From NCBI GenBank assembly GCA_017623355.1, contig JAGAPG010000016.1, positions 1-39,227 on the forward strand: a stretch of 39,227 nucleotides of DNA, given 5' to 3'. This document shows, one piece after another, positions 7,460 through 15,015 of the stretch. The stretch's first letter is position 1, and each line of letters opens with the position of its first letter. A program made the position numbers and the translations under genes. This stretch comes from Clostridia bacterium (GTDB taxonomy: Bacteria > Bacillota > Clostridia > Oscillospirales > CAG-272). The notes beneath the pieces were generated by a model, which did not search any database, was not told the origin of the DNA, and saw only the letters and a list, made by a program, of their open reading frames with translations.

Positions 7460-9805
7460 ATGAAAAAAATAAATTTTTCAAAGGGATGGGAATTTTCTCT
7501 TAACCATCAGGAATGGATTAAGGTGGATATTCCTCACGATTTTTCCATTTGTCAGGAAAGAAGATCAGATGCAGCCTGTATGGATCATGGAGGATATTTT
7601 TTGGGCGGATACGGTGAATATAAAAAATCCTTCGTAGCAAAGCCAAAAAAGAAATACTTCTTTATGAGCGATGGAGCTTTCGGCATTACTGAGGTGTACC
7701 TAAATGATAACTTGCTTTTGATAAATAAATACGGATACAACGGATTTTATGTGGATCTTTCCGATTATTTGAGATATGATAAGGAAAACATTCTTTTTAT
7801 AAAGGTAAATAATAAAAGACAGCCAAATGCTCGATGGTATACAGGCTCGGGTCTTTATAGAGATGTGTATATTTGTGAATGTTCAGGCTCGTATCTTGAT
7901 CCGTTCGGTCCGTTTGTTTATACCGAGGAAATATTTGAAGGTGATGCAAGAATGGTTGCTGAGGTTCGCTTCTTTTCGGAAAAGAATGGAGAAGGAGAGC
8001 TTGAATTTCAAATATTCGAGGACGGGAAACGCAACCCTGTGGCTGAATTTAAAAAATATGTATATGCAGAAAGGGGCGAAAACAAGGTCAGCGCTAAATT
8101 TCTTATACGTAACGCTTTGATATGGGACGTTGATACGCCCTCTATGTATAGCGTTAAGGTAACGCTGCGTATAGGTAATTGTATAGACACAGACTCCGCT
8201 GCTTTTGGAGTAAGAACTGTATATGTTGACGGAGAAAAGGGACTTTACTTGAACGGAAAAAGCATAAAGCTTCGCGGCGGATGTGTCCATCATGATCACG
8301 GACCGATAGGTGCTTGCGTATATGCAGATGCGGAATACCGCCGTATCGCAAAGCTCAAGGATGCGGGCTTCAATGCCGTTCGTTGCTCACACAATCCTCA
8401 GTCACCTGCATTTTACGATGCTTGTGACCGCCTTGGAATGCTTGTTATAGACGAACTTTTTGATTATTGGACTGATGGAAAATGCGAGGATGATTCACAT
8501 ATATTTTTTGATGATATTTATAAAAAGCTTATTGATCTTATAGTTCGCAAAAACAGATCTCATCCGTCGATAATAATGTGGAGCACAGGAAACGAGATAC
8601 CTCAAAAGGCAGGACACGGATACGGATACCGAATAGCAAGAGAAATTGCAGATAGTGTTCGTTCTATCGACACGTCCCGCCCCATAACGCATGCTCTTTG
8701 CGGATTTTGGGATAAGAGTGAATATTTTGAAAAGGAAAAAGCCGAGCAAAATTTTGAGGCAGATAAGCTCGATTTTTGGGCTGAAAAAACGAAGATAACG
8801 GCTGACACCGCCGACATCATTGGATATAACTATTACGAAAGCCGCGTTGACAGAGATCTTGAACGATTTCCTCAAAGGCTTATAATGATAACCGAGTCAT
8901 TCCCGTTATGCGCATATTCTACAACAAAGCAAATAATCGACACTCCACGCCTCGTAGGCGATTTTGTTTGGACTGCTTGGGACTATTTTGGAGAAACCGG
9001 GCTTGGACACATAGCTTACGGAAAGGAAGAAACTCACGGACGCTTGGAGTATCCGTATCATATGGCTGATTGCGGAGATTTTGATATTTGCGGATACAGA
9101 CGACCGCAGTCGTATTATCGCGAGATAGCCTGGGGATTCAGAAAGGATCCTTATATAATAGTTAAGCATCCCGACAGAGCACGTCAAAAATACGCAATAA
9201 GCGGATGGGGCTTCTATGATGGAAAGCCAAGCTGGAATTGGCTCGAATATGAGGATAAGCCCATAGACGTGTGCGTTTTTGCCGAGTGTGACGAATTGCT
9301 TCTTGAGATAAACGGAAAGGAAATCGCAAAACAAAGCCGAAGCGATTGCGGAGTTTATCACTTTGAAACCGAATATCATTCCGGAGAAATAAAAGCAATA
9401 GCATTTTTAAACGGAAAAAAAGCGGGAGAATGTGTCCTTAAAACAGAGGACAAGGCGGAAAAAATAATTTTGAAGCCCGAAAAGAACTATCTTGCCAAAA
9501 GTACTAAAAAGCCACAGGATAGACTCATATATGTTGATGTCGAGATCGTTGATAAGAACGGAGCTCTTTGTACTGAGGATGACCGCACGGTTTCTTATGA
9601 TGCAGACGGTGCTGATGTAATAGCTGTTGGCAGCACCAACCTTACAAGCGATGAGCCTTATGCAACATCTGTGCGCAGTGTCAACGGTGGAAGAGCTATT
9701 GTAGTTCTTAAAAAGAATAACGAAGCAGATAAGATAACCTTAAAAGCAAAGGCGGACGGCTTGCCGATAGCAGAGCTTGTAATATTACGCAGCGATAATA
9801 AGTAG
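7460..9805 (+). CDS. glycoside hydrolase family 2, beta-galactosidase/glucuronidase type
   Basis: Intracellular exo-beta-glycosidase of 781 aa. Residues 1-145 form the jelly-roll sugar-binding domain, 150-255 the immunoglobulin-like domain and 256-560 the TIM barrel. The acid/base E379 lies in STGNEI and the nucleophile E479 in IMITES; RCSHNPQSP (308-316) is a family signature. The C-terminal 220 residues form two beta domains (DUF4982-like, then Ig-like), common in Clostridia and Bacteroidetes enzymes. No signal peptide is visible. The start follows AAAAGGAGA. There is no terminator: a phage-derived segment begins at the stop codon and has probably removed it. Confidence 0.9.
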   Translation: MKKINFSKGWEFSLNHQEWIKVDIPHDFSICQERRSDAACMDHGGYFLGGYGEYKKSFVAKPKKKYFFMSDGAFGITEVYLNDNLLLINKYGYNGFYVDLSDYLRYDKENILFIKVNNKRQPNARWYTGSGLYRDVYICECSGSYLDPFGPFVYTEEIFEGDARMVAEVRFFSEKNGEGELEFQIFEDGKRNPVAEFKKYVYAERGENKVSAKFLIRNALIWDVDTPSMYSVKVTLRIGNCIDTDSAAFGVRTVYVDGEKGLYLNGKSIKLRGGCVHHDHGPIGACVYADAEYRRIAKLKDAGFNAVRCSHNPQSPAFYDACDRLGMLVIDELFDYWTDGKCEDDSHIFFDDIYKKLIDLIVRKNRSHPSIIMWSTGNEIPQKAGHGYGYRIAREIADSVRSIDTSRPITHALCGFWDKSEYFEKEKAEQNFEADKLDFWAEKTKITADTADIIGYNYYESRVDRDLERFPQRLIMITESFPLCAYSTTKQIIDTPRLVGDFVWTAWDYFGETGLGHIAYGKEETHGRLEYPYHMADCGDFDICGYRRPQSYYREIAWGFRKDPYIIVKHPDRARQKYAISGWGFYDGKPSWNWLEYEDKPIDVCVFAECDELLLEINGKEIAKQSRSDCGVYHFETEYHSGEIKAIAFLNGKKAGECVLKTEDKAEKIILKPEKNYLAKSTKKPQDRLIYVDVEIVDKNGALCTEDDRTVSYDADGADVIAVGSTNLTSDEPYATSVRSVNGGRAIVVLKKNNEADKITLKAKADGLPIAELVILRSDNK

Positions 9806-10079
9806 TGGCGGAGATAATCATAGCAGAACGGAGGATAACGCCTTAAAGGTTAGCCAATACGAGGAAAAGGTAAAAAGCATAATGGAGCAATATGCGAGTC
9901 TAAAGAAAGAGATCCAAGAAAAAATCGAGGGTGTAAAGGATATGCGTAAGCGCACCGTATTACGACTAAGATTTATTGATAGATTACCATTCCGCGACAT
10001 AGGCATAGCAATGTCGTATAGAAAATCACAGATATATGATATTTACGACAGAGCGATAAAAAATGTTGCAATTTCTTAA
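9806..10079 (+). pseudogene. truncated phage sigma-70 region-4-like protein (DUF1492 type)
   Basis: An open frame of about 90 codons runs from the GH2 stop to 10079 with no start codon in its first 75 nt. Its order, an acidic HSRTEDNAL stretch, a coiled KKEIQEKIEGV segment, then a helix-turn-helix (RDIGIAMSYRKSQIYDIYDR), matches the C-terminal two thirds of DUF1492 phage regulators that act just before the packaging genes. The N-terminus is missing, as if the left phage junction cut it off. An ATG at 9882 could still give a 65-residue HTH protein. Confidence 0.65.
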
Positions 10080-10138
10080 AGTTCGGACTTAATCGGACAC
10101 AACCGAACGATTTAATATGCTAAAATGTATAATGACAA

Positions 10139-10185
10139 GTCAAGCGAAAGGAAAAGTCAAGAAAAAATGACATCTTTTGCTTGAC
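10139..10185. repeat. 12-bp inverted repeat in the phage relic
   Basis: GTCAAGCGAAAG (10139-10150) pairs with CTTTTGCTTGAC (10174-10185), one G-U pair, 23-nt loop. A smaller repeat GTTCGG/CCGAAC (10081-10108) precedes it. Together with hairpins at 10273-10298 and 10299-10317 it fills the 400-nt gap before the terminase gene. No gene is seen in that gap. Confidence 0.65.
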
Positions 10186-10231
10186 AAACATTGTGCAGAG
10201 GAGTTAAGACGAACAAAAACAAAATAACCAA

Positions 10232-10253
10232 GGACACCTAAGTGTGTCCTTTT
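10232..10253 (+). terminator. GGACAC hairpin terminator 1 in the phage relic
   Basis: GGACAC (10232-10237) and GTGTCC (10244-10249) are followed by TTTT. The same stem recurs at 10426-10442. Confidence 0.6.
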
Positions 10254-10425
10254 CTTATGCTGACATAGGTATAAATCGAGAATAGCAAGCCTTGATTTAG
10301 TATGTTCAATTCATACTGTCAGCACCACGAGGCGTAAGCCGAAACCTCTTAAATTTCTTTTTCCCTAAAAACTATGCAGCGGAGTTTTCCTTTGGCGAGG
10401 TTTATAAGCTGCAAACAATAATACA

Positions 10426-10449
10426 GGACACGAACGGTGTCCTTTTTTT
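10426..10449 (+). terminator. GGACAC hairpin terminator 2 in the phage relic
   Basis: GGACAC (10426-10431) and GTGTCC (10437-10442) enclose a 5-nt loop and are followed by seven T residues. It ends about 30 nt before the terminase small subunit start. Confidence 0.65.
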
Positions 10450-10478
10450 ATGCAATTTGGCAGAAAGGAGAGATATTT

Positions 10479-10895
10479 GTGCCTAAAAAACTAAACGATA
10501 TTCAAATAGCTGAGTTGATAATGAAATACACCAATGGCACAAGTATATCAGCTTTAGCCGCAGAGTATAGAATCGGTTGGAGAACTGCTAAGCAATACAT
10601 CACTGACAACAAAGAAATGGCAGAGAAAACGCAGAGCATAAAAAACGAGAGTATTACGGAGTGGTTAAACGCTCAAAAAGGCACGATAATGGGCATATTA
10701 GATCAAATAATAGAGTTGTTGCCTAATCGTTTAAATAACGCCTCTGTAAAGGAGTTAATGGGTGCGTATAAGATACTTACGGAAACGTCAATCGGAAACG
10801 CAGAGGGAAAGCAAGGTCAAGGAGCAATCGATAACGAGCAAGACACGGTGGAATTTATCTTTACCGATACGAGTATGAACGAGGAAGAAAAGTAA
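10479..10895 (+). CDS. phage terminase small subunit-like protein
   Basis: 138 aa from a GTG at 10479, chosen because AAAGGAG sits 8 nt before it; an in-frame ATG at 10437 lies inside the preceding terminator. Residues about 8-45 are a helix-turn-helix of the resolvase/terminase type (SISALAAEYRIGWRTAKQYI). A helical oligomerisation region with NNASVKELMGAYKILTE follows, a pattern common in small terminase subunits of Firmicutes phages, then an acidic tail. In an intact phage it would recognise the packaging site and be followed by the large ATPase subunit, which is missing here. It may be intact but orphaned. Confidence 0.65.
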   Translation: MPKKLNDIQIAELIMKYTNGTSISALAAEYRIGWRTAKQYITDNKEMAEKTQSIKNESITEWLNAQKGTIMGILDQIIELLPNRLNNASVKELMGAYKILTETSIGNAEGKQGQGAIDNEQDTVEFIFTDTSMNEEEK

Positions 10896-11095
10896 TGAAA
10901 AAAATAATCGTTCCTAACAAGTTTAAAGGCTTGTTTTTGCCTAATCATACACCGGATGAAAGAAAGATATTTACTCCCGAATACAAAGCAGAAATCAAGC
11001 GCAGATTGTTGCGAGGCGTCTTGGAAAAAATATATAAAAGAAAAAGCTGTTGTAATAAAGCAACAGCCTTTCATATGGGGTTTTCTGAAAGATAA
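10895..11095 (+). pseudogene. truncated phage gene after the terminase small subunit
   Basis: The start ATG overlaps the previous stop (TAATG), so it was translationally coupled. About 49 residues are phage-like, basic and end near EKIYKR; the last 17 codons run through the terminator of the opposite-strand gene and look like read-through into host DNA. The expected large terminase motifs (Walker A) are absent. I read it as the 5' stub of a deleted phage gene, with the right junction near 11040. Confidence 0.5.
11038..11069 (-). terminator. terminator of the C_GCAxxG gene
   Basis: On the minus strand GCTGTTG and CAACAGC form a 7-bp stem (11046-11067), extended by A-T pairs and followed by a T-run. 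It begins 4 nt past the stop codon at 11071. Confidence 0.7.
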
Positions 11096-11517
11096 ATTTC
11101 AAGTATTTCGGCAGCATCGTAAACTAACTCGTGACACGGACGCTTTTTGTAATATTGCTCTGTGCGCTCCTCGGGAGCTCCGCCCGACGATGCGTTTACA
11201 TTTGCGCCCTTTAAAAGCTCTGCGCAAATAAGACTTCCGTTTTTTACTTGGAATTTTTCACAAAGCTCTCTTGTAAGCTCATACATTTTTGCCTTGTTTT
11301 CGACTTTGTCAGCAAAGAGAAGCCCTGATATAGCAACCATTCCGCTTACTGCGCCACAGGTAAGGCGTAATCTTGCAATACCGCCACCGAATGGGAGCAT
11401 AAGATTTTTAAGCTCCTCGGTATCTATTTTACAAAGATCTGCGAAAGCAAGCGCTACCGCCTGGGAGCAGGTATATCCCTGCATAAAAAGACTCTTTGCA
11501 ATTTCAGCTCTTGTCAT
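11071..11517 (-). CDS. C_GCAxxG_C_C family redox-type protein
   Basis: Small protein of 148 aa with the family's four conserved cysteines in the expected order: C17 (YTCSQAV), C54-G-A (LTCGAVSG), C98 (LICAELL) and C128 (RPCHELV). Members occur widely in anaerobes, often near redox or transport genes, and are thought to bind a metal or cofactor; the biochemical role is not established. The full family length is present. The TraX-like gene stops 10 nt before its ATG, so the two form one transcript. Confidence 0.88.
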   Translation of the reverse strand: MTRAEIAKSLFMQGYTCSQAVALAFADLCKIDTEELKNLMLPFGGGIARLRLTCGAVSGMVAISGLLFADKVENKAKMYELTRELCEKFQVKNGSLICAELLKGANVNASSGGAPEERTEQYYKKRPCHELVYDAAEILEIYLSENPI

Positions 11518-11527
11518 AATAAACTCC

Positions 11528-12277
11528 TTAAATAATCATTGAAATTCCCTCAAGCACAACAAGGTGCAGAGGATAAAAAATATAGAAGAAATATTTTGTT
11601 CTAAGCTTACCGCGCTTGCCTGAATAAAGTAGCAATAACGGTAATGCTAAAAACGAAAAGCATTGTATTTTTGCGCCTAAGCGCGCGGTTATGGTTACGA
11701 ATATCAAGCAAATTCCCAAAATTAAAACCTTAAACGGAACAGTGTCAAGTATTTTGAATATGTCTGGCGCGTTCTCCTTAGGCGTATGAAAAAGACTTAC
11801 CGCAACCGGAAGCATACAGCCCCAGAATTTATATTCGATAACTAAAAAGCGGTTAAGAATGATAGCTCCTGCAATCGCTAATGCAAATAAAAAAGCTCCA
11901 ATACAAATTTTTAAAGCGCTTTTTTCAAAAGCAAAAATAGCATTTTTAAGAAAATCAAGCGCGTAAACGGTCAAAATTGATATTGAGAAGGTTACAAGAA
12001 TACACATACTTGTGTCGTTGGCAAAAAAGAAGTAGGCTAATTGGCATATAGCAGCCAACGAAAAAACAGAGAGGAAGTATCGTAGCTTGTTTTTCGTATA
12101 TTTGCAGCCCTCAGATATCATATAAGAAAATATAGGGAGAGCCAAGCGCCCGATAGCCCGCAGAACTATGCTGTCAACGAGCATAACACCGATATGATCG
12201 ATCAGCATAAAAAACGCAGCCATAAATTTAAGAGCATTTCCGCTGAGTATGCCGTGCTCCGATTTTTCAAGGGTCAT
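11528..12277 (-). CDS. TraX-family membrane protein
   Basis: Integral membrane protein of 249 aa with about seven or eight hydrophobic helices. The N-terminal LKFMAAFFMLIDHIGVM and the later GRLALPIFSYMISEGCKYT are the diagnostic TraX/acyltransferase-3-like segments, with the conserved D27-H28 pair. E. coli TraX acetylates F pilin, but chromosomal Firmicutes relatives are more probably acyltransferases for cell-surface molecules. A FYPLHL motif near the C-terminus is also typical. It begins a short operon with the C_GCAxxG gene. Confidence 0.85.
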   Translation of the reverse strand: MTLEKSEHGILSGNALKFMAAFFMLIDHIGVMLVDSIVLRAIGRLALPIFSYMISEGCKYTKNKLRYFLSVFSLAAICQLAYFFFANDTSMCILVTFSISILTVYALDFLKNAIFAFEKSALKICIGAFLFALAIAGAIILNRFLVIEYKFWGCMLPVAVSLFHTPKENAPDIFKILDTVPFKVLILGICLIFVTITARLGAKIQCFSFLALPLLLLYSGKRGKLRTKYFFYIFYPLHLVVLEGISMII

Positions 12278-12374
12278 ATTTATCTCCTTTTGATTTTATC
12301 AAATAAAGTATATCATAATAATGAAAAAAACACAAGAAAAAGAAGGAAAAATAAAATTTGATTAAAATTTTTTC

Positions 12375-12403
12375 TTGAAATTTAATTTAAAAAATGATAA
12401 AAT
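12375..12403 (+). promoter_or_regulatory. promoter of the 83-aa protein gene
   Basis: TTGAAA (12375-12380), a 17-nt spacer and TAAAAT (12398-12403). The predicted start gives a leader of about 88 nt. Confidence 0.6.
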
Positions 12404-12409
12404 ATAAGT

Positions 12410-12490
12410 GCAGTTAAGCTGTCACGGGAGTGCATTATAGCACGGTTTGCTCATTATCATCTCTCTGAGCGAAGGCGCATTTGCGTAAGG
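12410..12490 (+). ncRNA. structured 5' leader of the 83-aa protein gene
   Basis: The leader can fold into three small hairpins: GTGC/GCAC (12430-12443), GCTCA/TGAGC (12449-12470) and CGCA/TGCG (12476-12485). The last ends just before the AAGGAGG ribosome site at about 12487-12493. No known riboswitch consensus is recognised. It may control translation. Confidence 0.35.
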
Positions 12491-12497
12491 AGGTGAG

Positions 12498-12749
12498 ATG
12501 ATGAAAAGAGTAAAGGCGGCATGTATATATCAAACGCTATGCTTTTTGCAAAAGCCCGAATATGGATTTTCTTCGGAGCAGTCTCTTCTTATGAACAGAG
12601 CTGAATATGAAAAATATACTGCTGATATGGATAAGATAGGAACAAGATATCAAATTCTTCATAAAACCGAAAATTCCGACGGTTCTATAACTGTTAAGGT
12701 TCGTAAGCATTATAATAAAGATATAGATGTTGGTGAATATTTTGATTAA
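12498..12749 (+). CDS. small conserved-looking protein, function unknown
   Basis: 83 aa starting with two Met codons; the ribosome site AAGGAGGTGAG is very strong. The sequence opens with a basic MKRVKAACIYQTLCF segment, a helical middle (RAEYEKYTADMDKIGTRYQI), and ends in a beta-rich SDGSITVKVRKHYNKDIDVG region. There is no signal peptide or membrane helix. I believe similar short proteins occur in other Clostridia but cannot assign a role. Its own promoter, structured leader and perfect terminator mark it as a real single-gene unit. Confidence 0.75.
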   Translation: MMKRVKAACIYQTLCFLQKPEYGFSSEQSLLMNRAEYEKYTADMDKIGTRYQILHKTENSDGSITVKVRKHYNKDIDVGEYFD

Positions 12750-12754
12750 ATCTG

Positions 12755-12785
12755 AAAACGCAAGCCTATAGGCTTGCGTTTTACT
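12755..12785 (+). terminator. terminator of the 83-aa protein gene
   Basis: AAAACGCAAGCC (12755-12766) and GGCTTGCGTTTT (12771-12782) form a perfect 12-bp stem with a TATA loop. Confidence 0.9.
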
Positions 12786-12868
12786 TATAATACTAATAAA
12801 CTATTGAAAATTCTTTTCTTTTATGATAAAATTATAATATATTGTGTAATCAAAGGGGGAAGGCATCT

Positions 12869-13297
12869 GTGGAAAAGCTATTGGTGAGCGCTTGCCTGCT
12901 CGGTATTCCTTGCAGATACGACGGAAAAAGCAAGCCGGTTCACGATGTAATATCCCTTTCAAAAAAATATAAGTTAATACCCGCTTGCGCTGAGGAGCTT
13001 GGTGGTCTATCAACTCCTCGTATTCCTGCTGAAATAGTAGGAGAAAGGGTGATTCGTTATGATGGCGCGGATGTTACGCAGGAATACATTTTGGGTGCTC
13101 AAAGGGTACTCGATATTGCAATTGAAAACGGTTGTGAAAAAGCTATTTTAAAATCGAAGAGCCCATCATGCGGCAGAGGATTGGTATATGACGGAAGCTT
13201 TACAAGAACCCTGAAAACCGGTGACGGAATATGTGCAAGGCTTCTTGTTGAGAACGGAATTAAAGTTATAAATGAAAAGGAAACGGATAAATTATGA
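12869..13297 (+). CDS. DUF523 family protein (YbbK-like)
   Basis: 142 aa from a GTG at 12869, preferred over an upstream ATG because AAAGGGGGAAGG lies directly before it and the family begins with a short xKxLVSACLLG. Cysteine motifs typical of DUF523 are present: SACLLGIPCRYDG, PACAEELGGL and SKSPSCGRG. The conserved cysteines suggest a metal or Fe-S site; the function is not established. The ATG of the next gene overlaps its last codons by 4 nt (coupled translation), giving a DUF523/HAD/HD operon. Confidence 0.87.
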   Translation: MEKLLVSACLLGIPCRYDGKSKPVHDVISLSKKYKLIPACAEELGGLSTPRIPAEIVGERVIRYDGADVTQEYILGAQRVLDIAIENGCEKAILKSKSPSCGRGLVYDGSFTRTLKTGDGICARLLVENGIKVINEKETDKL

Positions 13298-14028
13298 AGA
13301 TCATAGCAAGTGATTATGATGGAACAGTCAATTATCATGGCATTAGTGATGCCGATAAAGAGGCTATAAAAAAATTCAGAGATGCAGGAAATAAATTCGG
13401 TATAGTAACCGGCAGAGATCTTGAAATGGCGCTTTGGGTTTTGAATGATATGAAGGGATATATCGACTACCTTATTTGCTGTACCGGAGCTATTATTCTT
13501 GACAGTGACGGTAAAATATTGTATGAAAAAAGACAAAAGATCGATCTTGATCGCTTTAATAAAATCATAGATAAGGCTATGGAACATCATTACGGTAACT
13601 TTTCAATAAGCGATCGCCTTATAAGGATATATAGCGACAGACGCGGAATGATACCAAGACAAATAGGCTTGTTAAATGAATTCACTCAGGCAAACCTTTG
13701 GTTTCCAAATGAGCAGGAGTGTATAAAATTCTTGGAATATTTAAATTCTGAGCACTCCGATTATCTTATAGGCTTTAGAAACGGCGGTTCTATAGATATT
13801 CCGCCAAAAGGAATATCGAAGCCGACGGGTGTTTGGGAATATGCAAAAATGTTTGATAATATAGAAAAAATATATGCAGTAGGAGATAATCTTAACGATA
13901 TTCCTATGATAAAGGAGTTTTGCGGATTTGCAGTATCAAATGCCAAGGATGAGGTGAAAAACGCGGCTAAGCATCAGTGTGACCGTATTTGCGATATGAT
14001 AGAAGCAATAATGAAGGGAGAAGCATAA
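13294..14028 (+). CDS. Cof-type HAD-IIB phosphatase
   Basis: 244-aa phosphatase with motif I D7-x-D9 (IASDYDGTVN), motif II VTGRD (about 38-42), the IIB cap in the middle and motif IV GDNLNDIPM (about 198-206) followed by AVSNAKDEVK. Such enzymes dephosphorylate sugar phosphates, cofactors such as pyridoxal phosphate, or flavin mononucleotide; the substrate cannot be told from sequence. It overlaps the DUF523 stop by 4 nt and ends 1 nt before the HD gene, so the three genes are co-translated. Confidence 0.9.
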   Translation: MKIIASDYDGTVNYHGISDADKEAIKKFRDAGNKFGIVTGRDLEMALWVLNDMKGYIDYLICCTGAIILDSDGKILYEKRQKIDLDRFNKIIDKAMEHHYGNFSISDRLIRIYSDRRGMIPRQIGLLNEFTQANLWFPNEQECIKFLEYLNSEHSDYLIGFRNGGSIDIPPKGISKPTGVWEYAKMFDNIEKIYAVGDNLNDIPMIKEFCGFAVSNAKDEVKNAAKHQCDRICDMIEAIMKGEA

Positions 14029-14029
14029 A

Positions 14030-14611
14030 ATGACATCAAGAGATAGATTTATAGATATATTTAAAACGAAGATAAAAAGAGAAGGAGCAGAAAAGCTTCT
14101 TGAATATATAATTTCATCCGATTTCTTCACAGCTCCGGCAAGCGCAAGATATCATAGCGCATACGAGGGCGGGCTTTGCGATCATTCTCTTAATGTTTAC
14201 GATTGCTTGGTAGCATACCTTGACAGAGATGTTGCACGTCAAAAATATAAGCTCAATTACTCCGAAGAAACGATAGCAATCGTTTCATTGCTTCACGATC
14301 TTTGTAAAACAAATGTGTATAAGCCGGGCTTCAGAAACGTTAAAAACGAGCAGGGAAAATGGGAGCAAGTCCCCACATTTGAATTTGACGATAAGCTCCC
14401 TTACGGACACGGTGAAAAGAGTGTTTATATGATAACTCCGTTTATGAAGCTCACAAGAGAGGAAGCCTTTGCTATACGCTATCATATGGGCTTTTCAAAT
14501 GTAGACGATCAGAGAAATGTTGGCAAGGCGTTTGAGATGTTTCCGCTTGCGTTTGCGCTTTCTACGGCTGATATGGAAGCTACATATTATCTTGAAAGCG
14601 GAATAAAATAA
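14030..14611 (+). CDS. HD-domain phosphohydrolase
   Basis: 193 aa with the metal-binding HD pattern: H in CDHSLNV, the HD doublet in LLHDLCK, H in YGHGEKS and D in STADMEA. This arrangement resembles the HD half of YhaM-type 3'-5' exoribonucleases and of small nucleotidases. No OB-fold nucleic-acid domain is present, so a nucleotidase or phosphodiesterase role on a small molecule is more likely. It is the last gene of the DUF523/HAD/HD operon. The T-box promoter begins within 20 nt of its stop. Confidence 0.85.
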   Translation: MTSRDRFIDIFKTKIKREGAEKLLEYIISSDFFTAPASARYHSAYEGGLCDHSLNVYDCLVAYLDRDVARQKYKLNYSEETIAIVSLLHDLCKTNVYKPGFRNVKNEQGKWEQVPTFEFDDKLPYGHGEKSVYMITPFMKLTREEAFAIRYHMGFSNVDDQRNVGKAFEMFPLAFALSTADMEATYYLESGIK

Positions 14612-14629
14612 AAAAATTTTTCAAAACTA

Positions 14630-14658
14630 TTGACAAATAAAAATTCAAGTGTTAAAAT
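14630..14658 (+). promoter_or_regulatory. promoter of the T-box/TrpB2 unit
   Basis: TTGACA (14630-14635), a 17-nt spacer and TAAAAT (14653-14658). Transcription would begin just at the T-box stem I. Confidence 0.8.
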
Positions 14659-14665
14659 TATTAAA

Positions 14666-14916
14666 ACCGATGAGAAAGAGTAGTATCCTATCAGGCGATG
14701 TCAAAGAGAGATGCAGACGGTGTGATTGCGTTACGGAGCAGATTGGTGAATGGACTTTCGAGGGCAGGGCTGAAATTACAGTAGGTCTTGACGGATGTGC
14801 ACCGTTACGGGCATAGCATATTGAAATGTATGTGGCAGAGATAAAGAGAAATCTTTAAAATTGGGTGGTACCGCGATATATTCGTCCCAAGTATCTTAGG
14901 ATACTTGGGCTTTTTT
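14666..14916 (+). promoter_or_regulatory. T-box riboswitch, probable tryptophan specifier
   Basis: The antiterminator T-box GGGTGGTACCGCG is at 14863-14875. The terminator CCCAAGTATC/GATACTTGGG with its T-run is at 14886-14916. Stem I begins near 14668 with a GATGAGAAAGAG segment and the AGTA of the specifier-loop E motif. On the 3' side of stem I, GAA-TGG-ACT places the specifier codon TGG at 14751-14753, which would read uncharged tRNA-Trp. This fits the TrpB-like gene downstream. Uncharged tRNA should favour the antiterminator and switch the gene on. Confidence 0.92.
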
Positions 14917-14943
14917 AATTCTTCTGCCGAAAAGGAGAATTTT

Positions 14944-14976
14944 ATGATGTATGAACGATGGCAAAGCTTGATTTGA
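14944..14976 (+). CDS. 10-codon reading frame with one Trp codon (possible leader peptide)
   Basis: ATG ATG ... TGA encodes MMYERWQSLI, with AAAGGAG 6 nt before the first ATG. It lies between the T-box terminator and the TrpB2 gene, 39 nt before the latter. It could be a translated leader peptide giving a second layer of tryptophan sensing, the stub of a lost gene, or chance. The good ribosome site is the main support. Confidence 0.35.
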   Translation: MMYERWQSLI

Positions 14977-15015
14977 AGCATTTATAGATTTTTATATTTA
15001 AAAGGAGAAAATAAA

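Noticed and set aside
7883..9404. Several long minus-strand frames inside the GH2 gene
   Set aside because: All are shadows of a gene with clear catalytic motifs along the whole length.
10299..10317. ATTCATACT resembling the array linker
   Set aside because: A single copy within a hairpin of the phage relic, with no tandem units.
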